Assembly (NCBI RefSeq): GCF_039962115.1
Contig: NZ_JAMPKJ010000057.1
Location: 1 to 37,468, forward strand
Reading direction: 5' to 3'
From: Funiculus sociatus GB2-C1
Lineage (GTDB): Bacteria; Cyanobacteriota; Cyanobacteriia; Cyanobacteriales; FACHB-T130
DNA length: 37,468 nucleotides
Shown here piece by piece: positions 32,363 to 37,468 of the stretch. The first letter of the stretch is position 1. Every line of letters begins with the position of its first letter. Under the pieces are notes generated by a model. It saw only the letters and a list, made by a program, of their open reading frames with translations, was not told where the DNA came from and ran no database searches. The translations under genes were made by a program, and so were the position numbers.

Positions 32363-32389
32363 GCGGAGCCGGAGACGCTCCGCCTCCGG
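32363..32389. repeat. CGGAGACGCTCCGC-type nested hairpin
   Basis: GCGGAG (32363-32368) pairs with CTCCGC (32378-32383), and the overlapping CCGGAG (32369-32374) pairs with CTCCGG (32384-32389). Repeats of this kind are common between cyanobacterial genes. It separates the convergent genes ending at 32355 and 32416 and may help end transcription from both sides. Confidence 0.55.
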
Positions 32390-32415
32390 AGTTGTGAATT
32401 ATTAACTTCTAACTC

Positions 32416-33351
32416 CTAATTCCTATTCCTCTGCACCTCATAAGTCATAAAGTCATATGCCAATTTCGTGTTCGGGAAAATGGCACGAGCTTCAGTTAGC
32501 AAATCATCTAACACAATGGCATTACCGGGAGCATAGCGGGGGCTGAAATGGGTCATAATCAGCTGGTTGACACCCGCAGCATAAGCCACTTGCGCCGCCA
32601 TCGTTGAGGTAGAATGCAAGCGATCGAAAGCTAACTGGGCATCTTGATGAGCAAAGGTGGCTTCGTGAATTAACACGTCTGCATCCCGCGACAATTCCAC
32701 CGCCTCGTCACAATAAACCGTGTCTGTACAGTAAACAATTTTGCGCCCGATCTCTGTCTCGCCACACAAATCGGTGCCGCTAATTTGCCGTCCATCCAGC
32801 AGCGTTACTGTTTCGCCGCGCTTGAGTTGCCCATAGACGCGACCAGGTGGAATTCCCATTTGGGCTGCTTTTTCCACATTGAAGCGCCCTGGACGGTCTT
32901 TTTCTGTTACTCGGTAGCCAAAAGCAGTCACCCGATGTTTTAGGGGAAGACAACTGACGATATATTCTTCATCTTCATACACTATCCCTGGTTGTACGGC
33001 GTGAACTTGGACGGGGTAAGAAAAATGAGTGGAAGAGTATTGTCTAGAAGCACGCAGGTATTCATTAAGACCAGCAGGGCCGTAGATATCCATGCGTTGA
33101 GTATTGCCAGCCAAACCACAGCTTGCCAAAAGACCCATTAAGCCGAAGATATGGTCTCCGTGCATATGGGTGATAAAAATGCGGTCTAGTTGACCCATTT
33201 TCAGGTCACTCCGCAAGAGTTGGTGTTGGGTGCCTTCGCCGCAGTCAAATAGCCAGAATTTTCCCCTCTGGGGTAGACGGAGAGCCACGCTGGAAACGTT
33301 GCGCGATCGCGTTGGCACACCTGAGCTTGTCCCTAAAAAAGTAATCTGCAT
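32416..33351 (-). CDS. rnz: Ribonuclease Z (tRNA 3' endonuclease)
   Basis: A 311-residue metallo-beta-lactamase-fold enzyme of the short RNase Z type. N-terminus [21 protein letters not shown]; the metal motif HMHGDH in [13 protein letters not shown] (about residues 62-67); later ligands in [25 protein letters not shown], and the C-terminal [11 protein letters not shown]. It removes the 3' trailer of tRNA precursors lacking encoded CCA. The length and motifs fit a complete gene. Start is an ATG at 33351. Its promoter should lie in the gap before the divergent SpoIID-like gene. Confidence 0.97.
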   Translation of the reverse strand: MQITFLGTSSGVPTRSRNVSSVALRLPQRGKFWLFDCGEGTQHQLLRSDLKMGQLDRIFITHMHGDHIFGLMGLLASCGLAGNTQRMDIYGPAGLNEYLRASRQYSSTHFSYPVQVHAVQPGIVYEDEEYIVSCLPLKHRVTAFGYRVTEKDRPGRFNVEKAAQMGIPPGRVYGQLKRGETVTLLDGRQISGTDLCGETEIGRKIVYCTDTVYCDEAVELSRDADVLIHEATFAHQDAQLAFDRLHSTSTMAAQVAYAAGVNQLIMTHFSPRYAPGNAIVLDDLLTEARAIFPNTKLAYDFMTYEVQRNRN

Positions 33352-33620
33352 TCTGTTCTAGACAACGATCACAAAGTCTGAAAATAATCCAACTATAACT
33401 ATCAGCATACAATTTCAAAACAATGGGTGACACTGAAGTGGCAAACGTGATAAATATATCTACTTTATAGAAGATGTACCCGGTTGCATATACCGAACCA
33501 AGCGGATATGCTCTGGGGTGTTTTGAATTAAAGACTTTATTGTTGCTCTCAATGCGGCTCAGGTTTAACGATCGCCATAACTAGAACGACCTTTATGTAT
33601 AGTGTGAGGAAATTTCTCAG

Positions 33621-34754
33621 ATGATAACTCAACGTCTCCAATTGCTCTTTCAAAGACTACTCCATCCTTCTTCATCCGGACTGACTATCTTATTGTGGAT
33701 TGCCCTAGTTGCCCCTGCTCAAGCTGCAATGGAATTGCGCGTAGCAATTCAACAAGGTGTTAGCAAGATTACCATAGGCAGTTCTACCAAAGCTGTAATC
33801 CGCGACGGTGCTGGTCGAGTTGTGGGAGAAATGGCACCAATGGATGGCAAAGAAGCCCGTTCATCTGGCGGTAGCGTGGCGATGGATGGACGAAAAGCCA
33901 CGGATCTATTGATTGAGCCGACCAGTGGCGGATATGTTTGGATAGGCGATCGCTGGTATCGGGGTCGCGCCCGCATCGTTCCCTCAGGCAAAGGACTCAC
34001 CGCCGTTAACCAAGTCGATTTAGAACAATATCTCTACAGCGTCTTAGGGGCAGAAATGGGTGGCAACTGGCCTTTGGAAGCGCTGAAGGCGCAAGCTGTC
34101 GCCGCCCGCACCTACGCCCTTTATAAACGCCAAACTTCAGGCAATGGCGTTTACGATCTTGGCGATACCCAAAGTTCCCAAGTTTACAAAGGTCTTGATA
34201 CCGAAACTACAGGGACGCACCAAGCTGTAAATGCCACAGCAGGGCAAGTGCTGACTTACAACAACCAGCTGATTCTCGCCGTCTTCCATTCCTCCTCTGG
34301 AGGACACACGGAAAATGTGGAAAATGTTTGGACACAACCGCTTCCGTATCTGCGCGGTGTCGCCGACTACGACCAGGGAGCGCCACCCTACCAGTGGCAG
34401 AAAACTTTCTCCAAGAGCGAACTCAGTCGCCTTCTCGGTGTGAGCAATATCAAAACCTTAGTCCCAGAGCGCACAACGCCTACGGGACGCATAATGACTA
34501 TGAAAGTAGTTGGTAATGGGAGTACGCGGCGGATGAGCGGCAGTCAGTTGCGTAGCGCATTGGGACTGAAGAGTACCTGGTTCACTGTTAGTTCTTCCTC
34601 AACAGGTTTTCAGATCAATGGTCGCGGTTTCGGTCATGGTCTTGGTTTGAGCCAGTGGGGAGCTCATAATTTAGCTCAGCAGGGAGTAAACTATCAGCAA
34701 ATTTTGGGACACTATTATCAGAACACCGCCCTTACTAGCCTTCAGGTTAAGTAA
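33621..34754 (+). CDS. Exported SpoIID/LytB-domain protein (amidase-enhancer-like)
   Basis: A 377-residue protein with an N-terminal signal peptide (hydrophobic GLTILLWIALVAPAQAA, residues 19-35). The rest is a SpoIID-type domain: QVDLEQYLYSVLGAEMGGNW, ALKAQAVAARTYAL, TQSSQVYKG, FHSSSGGHTENVENVW, and the C-terminal GRGFGHGLGLSQWGAH. In sporulating bacteria SpoIID is a lytic transglycosylase; cyanobacteria do not sporulate, and homologues are thought to act on peptidoglycan during septation or wall turnover. The acidic Glu in LGAEMGG matches the proposed SpoIID catalytic Glu. Starts at ATG 33621 with GAGGAA nearby. Neighbours do not suggest a pathway. Confidence 0.92.
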   Translation: MITQRLQLLFQRLLHPSSSGLTILLWIALVAPAQAAMELRVAIQQGVSKITIGSSTKAVIRDGAGRVVGEMAPMDGKEARSSGGSVAMDGRKATDLLIEPTSGGYVWIGDRWYRGRARIVPSGKGLTAVNQVDLEQYLYSVLGAEMGGNWPLEALKAQAVAARTYALYKRQTSGNGVYDLGDTQSSQVYKGLDTETTGTHQAVNATAGQVLTYNNQLILAVFHSSSGGHTENVENVWTQPLPYLRGVADYDQGAPPYQWQKTFSKSELSRLLGVSNIKTLVPERTTPTGRIMTMKVVGNGSTRRMSGSQLRSALGLKSTWFTVSSSSTGFQINGRGFGHGLGLSQWGAHNLAQQGVNYQQILGHYYQNTALTSLQVK

Positions 34755-34940
34755 AAGTTAGGACGTGATGCAACTCAAAGAATCGCTGTGCAAAAGTGGG
34801 TATACATCTTTGTTTGATTTGACTACAGCAATTCAAGGGTTGGGTGCGATACATCTGTAGGGACATGGCAATGCCATGTCCCTAACCTTGGTAGCTCTAA
34901 CGTCAGAACCGCGATATATTCCACTCAACTGAGAAACCCT
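34755..34940. other. Intergenic region holding a perfect 12-bp hairpin repeat
   Basis: Part of a gap of about 370 bases without an intact gene. TAGGGACATGGC (34858-34869) and GCCATGTCCCTA (34873-34884) form a perfect 12-bp stem with loop AAT. GTAGGGACATGGCA hairpins are a frequent dispersed element in cyanobacteria. It lies about 100 bases after the SpoIID-like gene, so it may mark the end of its transcript. Confidence 0.65.
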
Positions 34941-35129
34941 ATACTTTGTGGACGATCTCCGACTGCAAAGCGTCAACGGAAAAGACTTGCGAGACAAAAA
35001 AAAGAAATCCCTCCTCTCTATGAATTCTCTAATCAACTAGGAGAGGAGGGTTGGGAAGTAGTGGGTTTGAATTACACCCCCTGTTGTGAATACGGGTTCT
35101 TATTCAGACACCCAAAAGAATTGTTATGA
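34941..35129 (+). pseudogene. DUF4177-like gene remnant, possibly frameshifted in an A run
   Basis: A plus-strand frame ending in TGA at 35127-35129 encodes PPLYEFSNQLGEEGWEVVGL and then YGFLFRHPKELL. The pair of L..LGEEGWE-V-V and Y-G-F-L-F-R matches the ends of small DUF4177-type proteins (sequence NxLGxEGWELV ... FKR). No ATG, GTG or TTG opens this frame before that block. The neighbouring frame runs across the A8 tract near 34996-35003 and contains a TTG at 34946; deletion of one A would join the two. It may be a decayed gene or carry a base-call error. The same stretch holds a 10-bp inverted repeat (CCCTCCTCTC / GAGAGGAGGG, 35009-35018 and 35041-35050). It overlaps the stop of the convergent gene. 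Confidence 0.45.
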
Positions 35130-36443
35130 ACCGCCTTGATTGAGGCGGCGCTGCCATTCTGCATCAATTTTGTCAGATTGCTCGATTTCCTGTTCTATCA
35201 AGTCGTTTTCTGTGGTGTAAGCTAAATCATCGCGACCGAGGACAGTTTTAGCAGCAAACTGTTGGGCATAGATGATTTTTTTCTGCAAGGCAGAATTGGC
35301 TTGATTTAACAAGATGGCACGATCTTGCCGCTTTTGATTCCTGCTTTCTACCCTTTTATTTTTGAATTGAATCCAGAAATAGCGAATTAAGGGGATTGCT
35401 AAGAAAGCTGTGCCGTAGCCTAATAAAATCCAGTAAATCGACTGTACGAAGGCGATCAATCCGCCGGATTGTGCTAACTGCACTCCAACCTCACCCCGCA
35501 ATAGGGAACCCAGAACTAAAGCACCGACAATATTCACCGCACCTAGTCCAGCTGAGAGCATATTCTGTCCGCTAGTGGCTTGACTAAAGCGCCAAGGACG
35601 CTCTCGCAGATAAGCACCGACTGCTTCGGAATTTCGCTCTTGGGCTGTAATTTGCAAGTCTGGGAAGTGATAAACTATGTCTCCGTCAGGGCTGACTTCC
35701 GGTTTCCCGTTGAATTTGGTTAGCACTGGCAGCATATAGTCTTCGTATTCTTTAGCCCATCCTGAGCCAGTTTCGTCGAGATAGGGGGCGATTTGTTCTG
35801 CTGTTACAGCACCGCCGTTGTTGCGAATTACGGTAGCGATCGCACTCCAGCGACGTTCTTCTAAATCGGCGTTAGGATTACCATCGCCAAACAGAAACGA
35901 GAAGACACCTTCTAGGAAGTTCATCTGTTTCTTTTCTGGAGATGCTACCCGCCGCCGTTCATAGCGATCGCCATAGTCTGGATAGAAAAACCACCAGATG
36001 TCTGGCCCAAACCAGAAGCGAGGCATGAAGATCATACCGCCGCCCCCGGAGTCATGGCTACCAGAATCGTCGTCACGGCTGGCAGAAGCCGCAATCATGA
36101 TGGCAGCGATCGCTACAAATATCAGCACAATCGACGCTATCAAGATAATCCCGAAGGAAATCCGGATCAGGTAAAACAAAACCTTCCAGATTTTTTCCCA
36201 CCATTCCTTCAGCCGCAGCCGCAAAAACTTGTTGTTCAGAATTGACCGAAAATTTTTCGGGAACAGGTAGACAATTTCACCTGTTTCTGATACCTGTAAA
36301 TGTCCCCCGGCATCGGAGGCTAAAGCGAGTAATCCAGCCTCCGTCATGTTGACGTTTAATCCAGCCTGAGTCGCCACGTCGCCTACGGTAACGCGGTACC
36401 CCAGATGTTCAACTGCTCGCATGATGGTGGGATTTGGAGCCAT
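35124..36443 (-). CDS. Cyanobacterial/plastid-type membrane protein with duplicated winged-helix-like module
   Basis: A 439-residue protein. Residues about 10-63 and 198-265 are similar modules: the first LGYRVTVGDVATQAGL ... VSETGEIVYLFP, the second NNGGAVTAEQIAPYL ... VSPDGDIVYHFP. Each looks like a winged-helix pair with a shared VxxxGxIVYxFP end. Transmembrane helices lie at about 93-118 (GIILIASIVLIFVAIAAIM) and about 300-355 (two spans). Between them sits a Gly/Ser-rich stretch and a Trp/Tyr-rich segment (WFGPDIWWFFYPDYG). I recall a plastid relative in plants described only as uncharacterized (an At5g03900-type protein), not checked. Function unknown. Starts at ATG 36443, 75 bases from the divergent pentapeptide gene. 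Confidence 0.82.
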   Translation of the reverse strand: MAPNPTIMRAVEHLGYRVTVGDVATQAGLNVNMTEAGLLALASDAGGHLQVSETGEIVYLFPKNFRSILNNKFLRLRLKEWWEKIWKVLFYLIRISFGIILIASIVLIFVAIAAIMIAASASRDDDSGSHDSGGGGMIFMPRFWFGPDIWWFFYPDYGDRYERRRVASPEKKQMNFLEGVFSFLFGDGNPNADLEERRWSAIATVIRNNGGAVTAEQIAPYLDETGSGWAKEYEDYMLPVLTKFNGKPEVSPDGDIVYHFPDLQITAQERNSEAVGAYLRERPWRFSQATSGQNMLSAGLGAVNIVGALVLGSLLRGEVGVQLAQSGGLIAFVQSIYWILLGYGTAFLAIPLIRYFWIQFKNKRVESRNQKRQDRAILLNQANSALQKKIIYAQQFAAKTVLGRDDLAYTTENDLIEQEIEQSDKIDAEWQRRLNQGGS

Positions 36444-36518
36444 GTCCGTCCCTCAATAAAAAAACGATTTGTCAATAATCTAAGTATAGAATTTTGGCTA
36501 AATAGACCAAGGGTAGGA

Positions 36519-37088
36519 ATGACACCATTAATTGTAGCGATCGCTCTCTTGTCGTTTGTAGCGTTAGCAACACCAGCCACAGCAGCAAATCCAGAACACC
36601 TTCAAAAATTGCTGAACACCAAACAATGTCCGGGGTGCGACTTAAGCGGTGCCGAATTGCGCGATGTTGATTTAAAGGCTGCTGATTTGCGCGGTGCTAA
36701 TCTCGCTGGTGCTAATCTCAGCGCTGCGAATTTAAGCGGTGCTAATCTAGTTGGTGCCAATTTGGGGGGTGCCAGCTTGATTAATACCAACCTCAGTAGT
36801 GCAAATTTGAACGGTGTAAATCTTAACTATGCCGGATTAATCAAAGCTAATCTTGCTGGTGCTAACCTTGCTGGTGCTGGTTTGGTAGCGGCAAAATTAC
36901 CAGGTGCCGATCTTAGCAATGCTGATTTGAGGCAAACTAATCTCACCAGCGCTGACTTGAGTAATGCAATTCTCAAAGCCGCAGATTTGCGGGGTGCTGA
37001 TCTGCGAAATGCCGATTTGGAATATGCGATTTTGGATGGCGTTCAACTAGATAGTGCTATTTTGCCTGACGGCACTTTGTACTATTAA
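36519..37088 (+). CDS. Secreted pentapeptide-repeat protein
   Basis: A 189-residue protein, start chosen at the ATG at 36519 (GTAGG just before), which opens a signal peptide (TPLIVAIALLSFVALATPATAA); a longer frame to 36405 has no signal-like start. After cleavage near residue 24 a short region HLQKLLNTKQCPGCDL contains a CxxC pair. From about residue 35 the rest is pentapeptide repeats A(D/N)LxX, about 27 of them (GANLAGANL, ADLRGADLRNADLE), predicting a right-handed beta-helix. Such proteins are abundant in cyanobacteria and mostly of unknown role; a secreted form would lie in the periplasm or lumen. The CPGCDL motif just before the repeats recurs in similar proteins. Confidence 0.9.
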   Translation: MTPLIVAIALLSFVALATPATAANPEHLQKLLNTKQCPGCDLSGAELRDVDLKAADLRGANLAGANLSAANLSGANLVGANLGGASLINTNLSSANLNGVNLNYAGLIKANLAGANLAGAGLVAAKLPGADLSNADLRQTNLTSADLSNAILKAADLRGADLRNADLEYAILDGVQLDSAILPDGTLYY

Positions 37089-37329
37089 GTATTATTTGAA
37101 CTGCTATAGCCATCTGATTTGATTTGGGCAACTTACCTTGGCATGATAACGAACCGCAGAGGGCAAAAAATATACAGAGAGAAGTTATAGGAGAGACGGA
37201 GAATTTTTCTATAGCAATCCTTGCGGGAGTTATAAAATTCTCTCTTTTCTTTCTGAATCGCCCTAGAGCGGTTCGTTGTTTCACGAATGGAATAGAACTG
37301 CTATATAAAATGTTACTGTTACAACTTTG
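37089..37329. other. Intergenic DNA before the right-end repeat
   Basis: No gene is convincing in these 241 bases. The 11-base string GAACTGCTATA occurs twice, near 37099 and 37296, about 200 bases apart, flanking the stretch. A TAA-rich pattern prevents any continuous frame into the repeat. Confidence 0.4.
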
Positions 37330-37468
37330 GGTAGTCCTGCATAGTAATGATAACGCCAGTTTTTCATTCTATAGATAAACTGGCGTTATATTCATGAATA
37401 AAATACCAAATAGCTCCTATATGATTGGAGAGTTTTTTAGAGAACGAAAGAGTTTTTCTTACCAAACG
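37330..37468. repeat. Right terminal inverted repeat of the window
   Basis: Reverse complement of bases 1-139 with one mismatch. This copy keeps the intact internal hairpin: ATAACGCCAGTTT (37350-37362) and AAACTGGCGTTAT (37377-37389), a perfect 13-bp stem with a 14-base loop. It has no coding frame of note. It probably continues past the window edge. Confidence 0.9.

Noticed and set aside
37124-37378. Plus-strand frame running into the right terminal repeat
   Set aside because: No family features, a composition typical of random AT-rich DNA, and its end lies in the repeat.
1-37468. Composite transposon carrying the whole window
   Set aside because: The ends are inverted repeats, but no transposase or integrase exists inside and the cargo includes core genes such as pgk, rnz and psbQ.

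Overview
The window looks like chromosomal DNA from a cyanobacterium, probably filamentous. The octamer GCGATCGC (HIP1) recurs throughout. Cyanobacterial genes are present (psbQ of photosystem II, pxcA/CemA-type proton extrusion, a Tat-exported beta-carbonic anhydrase). There are three Ser/Thr kinases of a cyanobacterial type, Uma2 and pentapeptide-repeat proteins, and several short repeat families of the STRR and hairpin kinds. No tRNA, rRNA, CRISPR array, transposase or phage gene was seen. The two ends of the window are inverted copies of one 139-bp sequence (138/139 identical), so the piece probably ends in a dispersed repeat on both sides.

Layout. 1-3.1 kb: repeat, a small membrane protein that ends inside the repeat, then (minus strand) a ThiO/DadA-like FAD oxidase, psbQ, and an alpha/beta-hydrolase-fold protein with glycine at the nucleophile position. 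3.4-9.5 kb: small conserved proteins (a hypothetical, a DCC-motif thiol oxidoreductase, an Uma2 nuclease-like protein), an RCK-channel-RCK protein with a degenerate selectivity filter, a ferredoxin/metallo-beta-lactamase fusion, an orphan ATP-grasp protein and an SDR. 9.6-16 kb: beta-carbonic anhydrase, two tandem FHA-GAF-adenylate cyclase paralogues, and a divergent Ser/Thr kinase with a C-terminal SH3-like domain. 16.2-19.1 kb: ribosome-assembly GTPase YlqF/RbgA, a universal stress protein, and phosphoglycerate kinase. 19.4-23.6 kb: three consecutive paralogous Ser/Thr kinases that share a catalytic domain but carry three different C-terminal membrane or extracytoplasmic modules. 23.7-27.4 kb: a superfamily-I-helicase-like protein divergent from pxcA. 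27.4-30 kb: a surface-polysaccharide group (WcaF-type acetyltransferase and two GT2 glycosyltransferases). 30-37 kb: a coiled-coil hypothetical, cobU, a small Cys-rich protein, ribonuclease Z, a SpoIID-like exported protein, a DUF4177-like remnant, a membrane protein resembling a plastid family, and a secreted pentapeptide-repeat protein.

The strongest theme is signalling. Between 10.7 and 23.6 kb there are two cAMP-forming enzymes whose FHA domains would bind phosphothreonine, and four Ser/Thr kinases. FHA modules recognise kinase products, so a local kinase-to-cyclase circuit is plausible, but this is inferred from domains and proximity only. The kinase trio, with a pilin-like, a PH-like and a small-membrane tail on one catalytic scaffold, is the most system-like feature. 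Most other genes are ordinary cyanobacterial chromosome content. Where only a rare upstream codon extended a reading frame, I moved the start to the better-supported ATG.
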